NCBI RefSeq assembly: GCF_030161235.1
Contig: NZ_BSPW01000092.1
Coordinates: 1-34,089 of the forward strand
From: Vibrio zhanjiangensis
GTDB taxonomy: Bacteria; Pseudomonadota; Gammaproteobacteria; Enterobacterales; Vibrionaceae
Length of the DNA: 34,089 bases
Direction of reading: 5' to 3'
The position numbers and the translations under genes are program-made. Positions 25,247-34,061 of the stretch are shown here, one piece after another. The first letter of the stretch is position 1; every line of letters begins with the position of its first letter. The notes under the pieces were generated by a model. The model searched no databases. It saw only the letters and a program-made list of their open reading frames with translations, and had not been told where the DNA came from.

Positions 25247-25882
25247 ATGGATTCAAATTACACCATTATTATTGCTGATGATCATCCGTTATTTCGCAAT
25301 GCATTGTTCCAGTCAGTGCACATGGCGATAAGTGGGGCGAACTTAATCGAAGCTGACTCATTGGATGGTTTACTTAACGTTCTGTGTAAGGAACCAGACC
25401 CTGATTTATTACTGCTGGATCTGAAAATGCCAGGAACCAACGGTTTATCAGGTCTAATACAACTGCGAGCAGAATACCCTGATTTACCAATCGTGGTCAT
25501 TTCTGCCAGTGAGGAGCCCAGCGTTGTTACACAAGTCAAAAGCCATGGTGCATTTGGCTTTATCCCCAAATCCAGTGATATGCGTGAGCTTGTAAAAGCC
25601 TTAAATCAAGTACTAAGCGGTGAGCCCTTTTTTCCTGAAGGATTAATCTACCATGAATTTGGCAGCGATCTAACGGATAAAATATCCGCTTTAACCCCTC
25701 AACAATACAAAGTCTTAGCTATGCTATCTGATGGACTGCTAAACAAACAAATTGCTTATGAACTGAACGTCTCAGAAGCAACAATAAAAGCGCATATGAC
25801 GGCCATTTTTCGCAAGTTGAATGTTAAAAACCGAACTCAAGCTGTTATTTTGCTCCAACAACTGGAATATGAATATTCTTAG
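25247..25882 (+). CDS. crbR: LuxR/NarL-type response regulator CrbR
   Basis: A 211-residue regulator with an N-terminal receiver domain (acidic pair Asp11/Asp12, phospho-acceptor Asp58 in LLLLDLKMPG, Lys in FIPKSS) and a C-terminal LuxR helix-turn-helix (LTPQQYKVLAMLSDGLLNKQIAYELNVSEATIKAHM…). In V. cholerae the regulator right after dsbD is CrbR, partner of the CrbS kinase in the acetate switch that controls acs. The identity rests on this order, on the domain type and on the CrbS-like kinase 3.5 kb downstream. It has its own leader of about 170 bases after dsbD. Confidence 0.85.
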   Translation: MDSNYTIIIADDHPLFRNALFQSVHMAISGANLIEADSLDGLLNVLCKEPDPDLLLLDLKMPGTNGLSGLIQLRAEYPDLPIVVISASEEPSVVTQVKSHGAFGFIPKSSDMRELVKALNQVLSGEPFFPEGLIYHEFGSDLTDKISALTPQQYKVLAMLSDGLLNKQIAYELNVSEATIKAHMTAIFRKLNVKNRTQAVILLQQLEYEYS

Positions 25883-25984
25883 TGTTTTTTAACTATTGGA
25901 CTTATTTATCTGCTAAGATAGCCACATTGATCACATGATCGATACATTTATCCCTCTGTTTCACTAACTCTGGGAGTCAAAATA

Positions 25985-26611
25985 TTGCTTAGCGTATTAT
26001 TCACTCAATTTGTTGTTCTATGGGCTGTGATCGACCCTATCGGTTCTGTTCCTGTATATTTGTCGCAAACCCAGCATCTCACCGCCAAACAACGTCGCTT
26101 AGTCGCATTAAAAGCGGTCGCGATTTCGGCGGGCGTATTACTGTTTTTCCTTCTCGCTGGACAGCTTTTGCTTGATGCAATGCAAATACCCTTACCCGCC
26201 TTCCAAGCTGCTGGTGGTCTTGTGCTACTGTTGTTTGCACTCAGCATGATTTTCGGTGAGTCTAAGCCAGAGCAAGAAACCAAAATATCCGAAGAAGTCA
26301 GTCATTCTGATTTGGCCGATTTGGCCGTTTACCCGTTAGCCATACCTTCTATTGCCTCACCCGGCGCTATGATGGCTATTGTTTTACTCACGGATAATCA
26401 TAGATATTCGGCAGGAGATCAGTTGGTCACCGCAGCAGTCATGATTGGTGTACTGCTCATCACCTTGATCTTATTGCTAGGTGCCACTCATATACAAAAG
26501 TGGATAGGGAATGTTGGAGCTGCGATTATCAGCCGAGTCATGGGCTTAATCCTTGCGGCAGTTGCACTAAACAACTTATTATTAGGTATTAAAGACTTTT
26601 ATCAGGGCTAA
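25985..26611 (+). CDS. MarC family membrane protein
   Basis: A 208-residue inner-membrane protein with six hydrophobic segments, opening LFTQFVVLWAVIDPIGSVPVYLSQTQ and containing PLAIPSIASPGAMMAIVLL, typical of the MarC/NAAT family. The family was named for multiple antibiotic resistance but its role is unclear; amino acid transport has been suggested for some members. The start is TTG at 25985, placed by GGGAG 8 bases upstream, because no ATG lies near and the N-terminus fits. It follows crbR by 102 bases. Confidence 0.88.
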   Translation: MLSVLFTQFVVLWAVIDPIGSVPVYLSQTQHLTAKQRRLVALKAVAISAGVLLFFLLAGQLLLDAMQIPLPAFQAAGGLVLLLFALSMIFGESKPEQETKISEEVSHSDLADLAVYPLAIPSIASPGAMMAIVLLTDNHRYSAGDQLVTAAVMIGVLLITLILLLGATHIQKWIGNVGAAIISRVMGLILAAVALNNLLLGIKDFYQG

Positions 26612-26694
26612 CCTCCAAATATTTTTAGCTAATGATTAGACTTTAGTCTTATCGACTGACAATCAAATCTTCTGACCAGTTCACAAAAATACAT

Positions 26695-26720
26695 AAGCGC
26701 CTCGTATATAGGCGCTTTTT
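26695..26720 (+). terminator. Terminator after the marC-family gene
   Basis: AAGCGCC and GGCGCTT form a 7-bp stem around a 9-base loop, followed by TTT. It separates the marC-family gene from the symporter operon, which must have its promoter in 26721-26821. Confidence 0.8.
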
Positions 26721-26821
26721 GCTTTCTCCATCAATACTAAAGTTCAAAAGCACTTCTACACTTCGCTTGGTAAGGTATTTAATGAAACATTTTATTTACA
26801 ATCAATCGTAAGGAGGCGGCA

Positions 26822-27085
26822 ATGGCATTTGAAAGTCAGGAAAGAGCCAAAGCCTATTGGAATAAGAACGTAAAACTAATGATTAGCTTAATGATCATTT
26901 GGTTTTTTGTTTCATTTGGTTGCGGAATTTTGTTTGTCGACCAACTTAATCAATTTCAAATCGGTGGATATAAACTGGGATTCTGGTTTGCCCAACAAGG
27001 TTCTATCTATTCATTCCTGTGCATTATTTTCTTCTATGCGTGGAAAATGAGACAGATTGATCGTGAATTCAATGTCGACGAATAA
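26822..27085 (+). CDS. DUF4212 symporter small subunit
   Basis: An 87-residue membrane protein with two hydrophobic helices (about 20-40 and 60-78) and the DUF4212 pattern: AKAYWNKNVKLM, FVSFGCGILFVDQLN, LGFWFAQQGSI. Proteins of this type are always found just before a VC_2705-type SSS symporter and are thought to be its small subunit. A consensus AAGGAGG ribosome-binding site lies upstream. The next gene begins 12 bases after the stop. Confidence 0.93.
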   Translation: MAFESQERAKAYWNKNVKLMISLMIIWFFVSFGCGILFVDQLNQFQIGGYKLGFWFAQQGSIYSFLCIIFFYAWKMRQIDREFNVDE

Positions 27086-27097
27086 GGAGTCGCGAAG

Positions 27098-28825
27098 ATG
27101 GATCTGAAAACTACTACCTATCTTATCGTTGGTGCAACTTTTATTCTCTATATCGGCATAGCAATTTGGGCACGAGCCGGCTCAACAAAAGAATTCTATG
27201 TGGCAGGTGGCGGTGTCAACCCAATAGCAAATGGTATGGCAACCGCCGCTGACTGGATGTCCGCGGCCTCGTTTATTTCAATGGCAGGGCTGATTGCCTT
27301 CATGGGTTATGGTGGTTCTGTCTTTCTTATGGGATGGACAGGAGGCTATGTCTTACTTGCACTTTTATTAGCCCCTTACCTGCGCAAATTTGGTAAATTC
27401 ACCGTACCTGAATTTGTTGGAGAGCGTTTCTACTCAAATACAGCACGCATAGTGGCCGTTGTGTGTTTAATCATCGCTTCAGTCACTTATGTTATTGGGC
27501 AAATGAAAGGAGTTGGCGTAGCCTTTGGTCGCTTCCTTGAGGTCGATTACTCAACAGGATTATTTGTCGGTATGTGTATTGTATTTATTTACGCCGTTAT
27601 GGGCGGAATGAAAGGAATCACTTACACACAAATAGCTCAATACTGTGTGTTAATTCTGGCTTATACAATACCAGCCATTTTTATTTCTCTCCAATTGACG
27701 GGAAATCCTATACCCCAGATTGGTTTAGGCAGCACCATGTCCGGTAGTGATGTCTATTTACTCGATCGTCTTGATCAGGTGGTGACCGAACTAGGCTTTA
27801 GCCAATACACCACACAAGTCAGAGGCGATACGTTAAATATGTTCGTCTATACCATGTCTCTTATGATAGGTACAGCAGGGCTTCCACACGTTATTATCCG
27901 TTTCTTTACTGTTCCTAAGGTAAGAGATGCTCGCTCCTCAGCAGGCTGGGCATTAGTCTTCATCGCCATTCTCTACACTACAGCGCCCGCCGTTTCAGCC
28001 ATGGCTAGGTTAAACCTTATGGACACGGTTAATCCCGCCCCTGGACAAAATCTAGCCTATGATGAACGTCCAGATTGGTTTAAAAATTGGGAGAAAACAG
28101 GTCTGCTTGGATTTGAAGACAAAAATGGTGATGGCAATATTCAATATACCTCTAATGCAGAAACCAACGAGCTCAAAGTTGACCGCGATATTATGGTTTT
28201 GGCCAATCCGGAAATCGCCAAACTGCCGAATTGGGTCATCGCGCTTGTTGCGGCTGGTGGTCTTGCCGCTGCACTTTCCACGGCAGCGGGCTTACTACTG
28301 GCCATTTCATCGGCCATCTCTCACGATTTAATTAAAGGTGTCATTAACCCCAACATATCCGAGAAAAAAGAGCTGTTGGCAAGCCGGATATCAATGGCCA
28401 TTGCGATCGCAGTTGCAGGCTACTTAGGCCTCAATCCACCGGGTTTTGCTGCTGGAACCGTTGCTCTAGCCTTTGGACTAGCAGCCTCTTCCATATTCCC
28501 AGCCTTGATGATGGGGATTTTCAGCAAAAACATTAATAAAGAAGGGGCTATTGCAGGTATGGTTGCCGGCATTAGCATTACTCTGTTCTATGTATTCCAG
28601 CACAAAGGCATCCTGTTTATTGCAGACTGGAAGTACTTACAAAGCTGGGGAAGTAACTGGTTCTTGGGTATAGAACCCAACGCCTTTGGGGCTATTGGCG
28701 CGGTATTTAACTTCGTCGTGGCTTTTGCCGTTTCGAAAGTAACGGCAGATACACCTCAAGAAGTGAAAGACTTAGTCGAGCATGTACGTGTACCAACAGG
28801 TGCTGGTAACGCCGTCGATCACTAA
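27098..28825 (+). CDS. Sodium:solute symporter large subunit (VC_2705 type)
   Basis: A 575-residue SSS/SLC5-family carrier with about 13 helices. EFYVAGGGVNPIANGMATAADWMSAASF, the sodium-site region, and ALSTAAGLLLAISSAISHDL are typical. It belongs to the acetate/monocarboxylate branch, close to ActP in fold. A periplasmic or cytosolic loop carries DKNGDGNIQ (from Asp341), which resembles an EF-hand calcium loop. It is cotranscribed with the DUF4212 gene. In V. cholerae this pair is reported with the CrbRS acetate regulon as I recall, which agrees with crbR upstream and the kinase downstream. The substrate is probably a short monocarboxylate. Confidence 0.92.
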   Translation: MDLKTTTYLIVGATFILYIGIAIWARAGSTKEFYVAGGGVNPIANGMATAADWMSAASFISMAGLIAFMGYGGSVFLMGWTGGYVLLALLLAPYLRKFGKFTVPEFVGERFYSNTARIVAVVCLIIASVTYVIGQMKGVGVAFGRFLEVDYSTGLFVGMCIVFIYAVMGGMKGITYTQIAQYCVLILAYTIPAIFISLQLTGNPIPQIGLGSTMSGSDVYLLDRLDQVVTELGFSQYTTQVRGDTLNMFVYTMSLMIGTAGLPHVIIRFFTVPKVRDARSSAGWALVFIAILYTTAPAVSAMARLNLMDTVNPAPGQNLAYDERPDWFKNWEKTGLLGFEDKNGDGNIQYTSNAETNELKVDRDIMVLANPEIAKLPNWVIALVAAGGLAAALSTAAGLLLAISSAISHDLIKGVINPNISEKKELLASRISMAIAIAVAGYLGLNPPGFAAGTVALAFGLAASSIFPALMMGIFSKNINKEGAIAGMVAGISITLFYVFQHKGILFIADWKYLQSWGSNWFLGIEPNAFGAIGAVFNFVVAFAVSKVTADTPQEVKDLVEHVRVPTGAGNAVDH

Positions 28826-28835
28826 CTTCACACTC

Positions 28836-28870
28836 GCCCCTTTAAACCAAATAGTTAAAGGGGCTTTTTT
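28836..28870 (+). terminator. Terminator of the symporter operon
   Basis: GCCCCTTTAA and TTAAAGGGGC form a perfect 10-bp stem around a 9-base loop, followed by six T residues. Confidence 0.92.
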
Positions 28871-28922
28871 CTGTTTATATATTCCGCTACCTTAGGCTTA
28901 ACTGCGCCAACAGGAAATCAAG

Positions 28923-29405
28923 ATGTTAAGAAATAAGCACTTTATTGTTGCCCTTCTTATTGCGCCAATTCTTTCAATTATTGCTTACTTCGCGACGGAT
29001 ATCGCCGTAAGTGAAAAGCCACACGCGGCATTAAAAGGTCAAAGTTATATGATGGTTAGCCAATCTAACTGTCGCTACACCAGTGGGTTATGTGATATGG
29101 AAAATGGCGATTTCAAAATCAAATTTCGCTCCGAAAAACTCACCGATGATTATCTCGAACTTTCGCTGCACACCAAGTATGCTGTAGACGATGTAAAATT
29201 ATCTTTCGTCAAACACCAAGAACAAAATGCACCGCCAATTGAAATGAAGCCCGTTGATAAGATAGGACAAAAATGGCGTATAAAAGTGCCCAAACCCACG
29301 TCACCCGATAATTGGCTAAGGGTCGTTGTGCAAGCGGATGGCACCTTGTACTACGGTGAAACTCAAACTGCCTTTATTAAGTACGAAACCTTATTCACTG
29401 AGTAA
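28923..29405 (+). CDS. Small membrane-anchored periplasmic protein, function unknown
   Basis: A 160-residue protein with one N-terminal helix (HFIVALLIAPILSIIAYFAT) after a positive start, so it is probably anchored with its C-terminal domain in the periplasm. The soluble part has two nearby Cys (SNCRYTSGLCDMENG) and a beta-rich pattern. FixH-like or immunoglobulin-like folds look possible but I cannot name a family. It lies between the symporter operon terminator and the convergent kinase gene, with only 22 bases between it and the latter. In vibrios a protein of this type follows VC_2705 as I recall. Confidence 0.75.
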   Translation: MLRNKHFIVALLIAPILSIIAYFATDIAVSEKPHAALKGQSYMMVSQSNCRYTSGLCDMENGDFKIKFRSEKLTDDYLELSLHTKYAVDDVKLSFVKHQEQNAPPIEMKPVDKIGQKWRIKVPKPTSPDNWLRVVVQADGTLYYGETQTAFIKYETLFTE

Positions 29406-29427
29406 GTACTGACAGACAAACACTATA

Positions 29428-32400
29428 CTAGGTAGCCGCTTCCTTTTCTGATACGCGATTCAGCAAAGCCCTAAGTTTAAGCGGTTTCACAGGTTTAGGA
29501 ATAAAATGGAAACCATTGGAGTGAATACCATCCATCATCTCCTCTGTTCTATCTGCGCTGATTATAACGCCATCAAATCGATTTCCTAACCTCAACTTAG
29601 ATTGTTGAAGCACTTCCAACCCTGTTCGACCATTATCAAGACGATAATCTGACAAGATCACATCGGGTTTCCAATCTGGCTCCAGACTTTTTAATGCTGA
29701 AAAAATATCAGTGGCCGTGCGCACATCACACCCCCAGCGCTGCAACAGGTTTTCCATACCAACCAAAATGTCAGCCTCATTATCAACACAAAGCACTTTA
29801 AGTTGATAGAGGTTTAACTCTATCTCAGGTTGACGATTTGGCCTTTGCCTAGCCGTATGCTTGCCACGATGAAGAGTAATCGAAAATACGCTTCCCTTCT
29901 TTGGCCAAGATCGCATCGAGATTTCATGTCCCAAAACCTGTGCAATCCCTTTTGATATAGCCAGTCCAAGGCCAAGACCTTTATCAAAGCGAGCTTGATC
30001 GCCTCGATTGAACTCCTCAAATATTTCTTGTTGTTTATCAGGTTCAATCCCTACACCATTATCCCAAACTTCTATTCTAACTTTTGTTCCTACGCGTCTA
30101 ACACCTAACACAACCTTACCTTCTGGGTTGTATCGAAAAGCATTGGTTAAGAAATTTTGCACCACTCTACGCAAGAGTTTGGGGTCAGATAACACCACCA
30201 ACTTACTGTGTACCATTTCAAACTTTATGCCTTGTTTCTCAGCCAGTGCACTAAATTCAGCATTCAGATTGGATAACACCTCATCGATCGCAAAATGGTG
30301 TACGTTAACATCAAGCTTTCCTGACTCTAACCTTGATATATCAAGCAGGTCGCCGATCAAATCTTCTGCCGCTTCTAGGGCCGTTTCTATATGTCGCGAT
30401 AACCGCTGAGTTTCTTTCTCTTGAGCCGTTTCAGACAGTGAAGAAGCAAATAAACGTGCGGCATTAAGTGGTTGCATCAAATCATGACTGACGGCAGCAA
30501 GGAAACGAGATTTTGACTTGGACTCAAGTTCAGAACGTTGTGTTGCCGTCACTAGACATTTATTCAATTGTTCAAGCTCACGAGTTCTTTGATGCACACG
30601 CTCTTCTAAGCTTTCATTGGTCTCTTTTAATGCTCTCTCAGCATCACGAAAAGCGGTAATATCCGAAAAGCTCATCACAAACCCACCGCTTGGCATTGGG
30701 TTTCCCTCGACCTCGATCACTCTGCCATCAGGACGGATTCTGGAAGATGTATGTTTAGTCCCTCGATGAAGATGATATAGACGACGTCGCACATGTTCGT
30801 TTGGATCGCCAGGACCACATAATCCTTGCTCTGCATTGTGACGAATAATATCCGCCATTGGTCTGCCAACTTGGATAAATCCTTGTGGAAAACTAAAGAG
30901 CTCAATATAACGCTTGTTCCACGCAACTAACCTTAGCTGCTTATCAACGACTGCAATACCTTGCCCTATATGCTCAATCGCACCTTGAAGTAAGCCACGG
31001 CTAAAGTCATAAAGCTCAGAGGCTTCATCAACTATAGTTGCGACCTCTTCTAACTGCATATTACGACCTTGCAAAGCAGAAGTGAGGACTAACTTAGCAG
31101 AAGAAGCTCCAAAAACGCCAGCCAACACTCTCTCAGTATGGCGTATCAAGCTAGGCTGAGCCTGATGACTAGAAACAATCGTTTGATTGTGGTCCTCACA
31201 AAATTGCTCAAAGGCAGCTCGAATGCGCTGACTACCTACAAAGCGAGCTGCCAGCATTTCAAGCTCAGCGACCGTAACTTTACTCTGGTATAGGCTAAGA
31301 TTATTACTCTCAGTGGCTGGTAGACCAATAAAACTTCGAGATTGCAACCGTTCGCTTAAGCTGGTTCTTGTACATAGCGAAACGATAAAATAGCCAGCCG
31401 CATTGAACACCAGACTGAGTATCATCCCCCAATCTGCACTTTCAACATTCAACGATGAAAATAGTTTTGGCGGCGTCAGAAGCCAAGAGAAAACCTCATG
31501 ATTTAACAGGTTGGGTATTCCCCCTAAAGTCTGATTCAAAAGCGTAATCAACCACACCGAAAAACCAAGGGTAAGCCCAGTATAGACACCGTTTCGGTTG
31601 CCCTTTCTCCAATACATCCCACCGATAATAGCCGGAGCAAATTGAGCAACAGCAGCGAATGAAAGAAAACCTACCGTTGATAAAGAATGTACATTGCCCA
31701 AAACATGATAAAAACCCCAAGCACTGATGAGAAGCACCACGATAAGACTACGGCGAGTCATCAAAAGTAACGTTGAGAAATGGCGATGTTTACGCTGCGC
31801 CAACTTTGTCCGACGTAGTAACAGCGGTATGACCAAGTCGTTGGACATCATGATAGCCAAAGCAATAGTTGAGACAATAACCATCCCACATGCCGCTGAA
31901 GTACCGCCTAAAAAGGCAACCAAAGCAATATAATCAGCCCCAAGCGCCATAGGCAGGCTAATCATATAACTATCGGGGCTGATGCCCGTGAGGATTGTTT
32001 GTCCAAGCCATGCGATCGGCAGAACAAACGCTGCCATAATCAATAAGTAGATAGGAAAGACCCAACGAGCCATCCTTAGATCCTTAGCCCGTTCATTTTC
32101 GACCACCATGGTATGAAATTGGCGTGGCAAACATAATATCGCCATCATGGTAAGAAGAGTGTGAATAAACAAGGTGGCAAATTGGGGTGGTTGATAGGTT
32201 GCCTTTGCAATAGACCACAGCTCAATATCAGGACGTATAAAAAAAACAGATACGATAAAACAGCCCACGATGACAAAAGCTATCAACTTTATCAAAGACT
32301 CAAAGGCAATGGCTTTCATCATGCCTCGGTGGTGCTCTGTACTATCTATGCAGCGGGTACCAAATAACACGGTAAATACTGCTAAGGCAGCCATCACAAA

Positions 32401-32880
32401 CCAAGACACATCAATGCCCTGCTCAGTGACGACTTCAAACAATTCGGGGGAAACCAGCTCAAGCCCCATGGTAATAGCACGTAGCTGTAAAGCGATATAT
32501 GGCAGCAGGCCAACAACCGCAATCAGCGTCACTGCCACAGCTAGTCCTTGTGATTTGCCGTAACGCGCAGCAATAAAATCCGCAATCGAGGTAATATTTT
32601 CTCGTTTGGCCGTGAGTAGCAGACGTGCCAATACTCGCCAAAAAAGCGTAAACACAATGATGGGGGCGAAATAAAGCGGCACAAAAGACCAAGGATTCAC
32701 ACTGGCTTGCCCAACCGTACCGTAAAAAATCCACGAGGTGCAATAGACAGTGATAGATAAACTATAAATAACAGGACGCCAACTCGCTAGCCAATTTGAC
32801 TTTCGGTCCCCATACCAAGCAATGAGAAATAAGAGTCCTAGGTACATCAGTGATACTGTGATCACCTGCCATCCTTGCAT
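29428..32880 (-). CDS. crbS: SSS-transporter-fused hybrid histidine kinase (CrbS-like)
   Basis: An 1150-residue inner-membrane sensor. Residues 1 to about 500 form an SSS/SLC5-like transporter domain of about 13 helices. Then come a STAC-like linker (about 530-620), a PAS domain (about 630-750), a coiled coil, a dimerisation domain with His799 (AAVSHDLMQPLNA), an ATPase domain (NFLTNAFRYNP; DNGVGI; KGLGLGLAISKG) and a receiver with Asp1078 (VILSDYRLDNG). This is the layout of CrbS in Vibrio and CbrA in Pseudomonas; CrbS with CrbR controls acs and acetate use. AAGGAA lies 5 bases before ATG 32880. In V. cholerae crbS is at a different locus than crbR as I recall, so adjacency here is notable. 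Confidence 0.88.
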   Translation of the reverse strand: MQGWQVITVSLMYLGLLFLIAWYGDRKSNWLASWRPVIYSLSITVYCTSWIFYGTVGQASVNPWSFVPLYFAPIIVFTLFWRVLARLLLTAKRENITSIADFIAARYGKSQGLAVAVTLIAVVGLLPYIALQLRAITMGLELVSPELFEVVTEQGIDVSWFVMAALAVFTVLFGTRCIDSTEHHRGMMKAIAFESLIKLIAFVIVGCFIVSVFFIRPDIELWSIAKATYQPPQFATLFIHTLLTMMAILCLPRQFHTMVVENERAKDLRMARWVFPIYLLIMAAFVLPIAWLGQTILTGISPDSYMISLPMALGADYIALVAFLGGTSAACGMVIVSTIALAIMMSNDLVIPLLLRRTKLAQRKHRHFSTLLLMTRRSLIVVLLISAWGFYHVLGNVHSLSTVGFLSFAAVAQFAPAIIGGMYWRKGNRNGVYTGLTLGFSVWLITLLNQTLGGIPNLLNHEVFSWLLTPPKLFSSLNVESADWGMILSLVFNAAGYFIVSLCTRTSLSERLQSRSFIGLPATESNNLSLYQSKVTVAELEMLAARFVGSQRIRAAFEQFCEDHNQTIVSSHQAQPSLIRHTERVLAGVFGASSAKLVLTSALQGRNMQLEEVATIVDEASELYDFSRGLLQGAIEHIGQGIAVVDKQLRLVAWNKRYIELFSFPQGFIQVGRPMADIIRHNAEQGLCGPGDPNEHVRRRLYHLHRGTKHTSSRIRPDGRVIEVEGNPMPSGGFVMSFSDITAFRDAERALKETNESLEERVHQRTRELEQLNKCLVTATQRSELESKSKSRFLAAVSHDLMQPLNAARLFASSLSETAQEKETQRLSRHIETALEAAEDLIGDLLDISRLESGKLDVNVHHFAIDEVLSNLNAEFSALAEKQGIKFEMVHSKLVVLSDPKLLRRVVQNFLTNAFRYNPEGKVVLGVRRVGTKVRIEVWDNGVGIEPDKQQEIFEEFNRGDQARFDKGLGLGLAISKGIAQVLGHEISMRSWPKKGSVFSITLHRGKHTARQRPNRQPEIELNLYQLKVLCVDNEADILVGMENLLQRWGCDVRTATDIFSALKSLEPDWKPDVILSDYRLDNGRTGLEVLQQSKLRLGNRFDGVIISADRTEEMMDGIHSNGFHFIPKPVKPLKLRALLNRVSEKEAAT

Positions 32881-32910
32881 TGACTTTCCTTATCGTACGC
32901 GAGTGTTCAT

Positions 32911-32943
32911 CAAAATAAAAAACCTCTCCCAAAAGGAGAGGCT
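32911..32943 (-). terminator. Terminator of the hcaT-like gene
   Basis: On the minus strand CCTCTCC and GGAGAGG pair around a 5-base loop and are followed by six T residues, ATTTT. It ends the MFS gene before crbS. Confidence 0.85.
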
Positions 32944-32984
32944 TTATTTAACGCTTTATGACGACTTAACTCAATTAATAGTGT

Positions 32985-34061
32985 TCAATTTTGCGTTTCC
33001 ACATTGATTGCCGAACACTGAGCGCGGCTAGGCTCGACACGTATAAATAGAGCGGCTATCCCCATAACAGCCATTGCCCAAAAAACATTGGCTCCCCATG
33101 ACTCATAGCCCCAGCCACTCAATGCGGTCAGCAAAGCGATAACTGCACCAAGCGGTATCGCATTGTAAAGAGCCTGTAGTGCCACCATTTTGTTCACTTC
33201 AGAGTGTTGAATGTACTGAATTGCAGCAATGTGAGCTATACCAAAAGTGACACCGTGGAGAAGCTGGATAAAAACCAGCCCAAATAGCGCCGTTGTTGAT
33301 GCAGTAAGAGCCCACCTAATCACCACACCAACAGAAGCAACAACAAAAAGCGTTCTCAAAGACCACCCCGTAAACAATCGTTTGCTAAGCGCAAAAACGG
33401 CCACCTCCGCGACAACGCCCAAACTCCACAGATAGCCAATGATATCCTCAGCATGTCCTACCTCTTTCCAATAGATGGCGCTAAAGCCATAGTAGGCGGC
33501 GTGGCTACCCTGAATAAGTGCCACTAAAACCAAAAATTTAATGACAGAGCTATCTCTTAGCATCTCTCCAAGCTTGGGACGATGAACAGAACCAGTTTGT
33601 GAGGTTTCAGGCATAGGGTTAATGGTACGCAAAGCAAAGAAAACGGCGCACAACATCCCCACGGCGGCAGTATAGAGAATCATATCACTACCAAATTCTG
33701 CGGCTAAATAGCCCACGACTGTTGAGCCAACAATGAAAGAAATTGAGCCCCAGAGACGAGTCCGGCCATAATCAATCATTTTTATCCGAGAATAGTAGTT
33801 CGCCATTGCGTCAGAAAGGGGAACTATCGGGCCAAAGCATAAATTAAACAATACCGTAGCCAATGCCATCAACCAAACACTGCCCGTTGCAAAGAAATGC
33901 AAGATAACGACAACAAAGGCAGCCAAACTTAACCAGCGAAGTGCTGGCATAAGATATTCAACCTTATGAATTCTTGGCGTTATAACCATATTGGCAACAC
34001 AACGCGTAGCAAAGCCAATACCAACTAGGGGTATTGCGCCCAATTCACCGATAAGTTCCAC
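32985..34061 (-). CDS. hcaT: HcaT-like MFS transporter, N-terminus lost at the window edge
   Basis: The 358 codons encode most of a 12-helix MFS carrier of the 3-phenylpropionate/proton symporter (HcaT) type: FGPIVPLSDAMANYY, DYGRTRLWGSISFIVGS, GSHAAYYGFSAIYWKEVGHA and YLWSLGVVAEVAVFALS are close to E. coli HcaT. Family members are about 380-390 residues and start about 40 residues earlier, with two N-terminal helices. Here coding similarity ends near 34028 (LVGIGFATR). The GTG at 34061 is the first possible start after a TAG and has no real support. So the gene is truncated by a break, a rearrangement or a poor contig end. The substrate is not established. Confidence 0.75.
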   Translation of the reverse strand: MELIGELGAIPLVGIGFATRCVANMVITPRIHKVEYLMPALRWLSLAAFVVVILHFFATGSVWLMALATVLFNLCFGPIVPLSDAMANYYSRIKMIDYGRTRLWGSISFIVGSTVVGYLAAEFGSDMILYTAAVGMLCAVFFALRTINPMPETSQTGSVHRPKLGEMLRDSSVIKFLVLVALIQGSHAAYYGFSAIYWKEVGHAEDIIGYLWSLGVVAEVAVFALSKRLFTGWSLRTLFVVASVGVVIRWALTASTTALFGLVFIQLLHGVTFGIAHIAAIQYIQHSEVNKMVALQALYNAIPLGAVIALLTALSGWGYESWGANVFWAMAVMGIAALFIRVEPSRAQCSAINVETQN

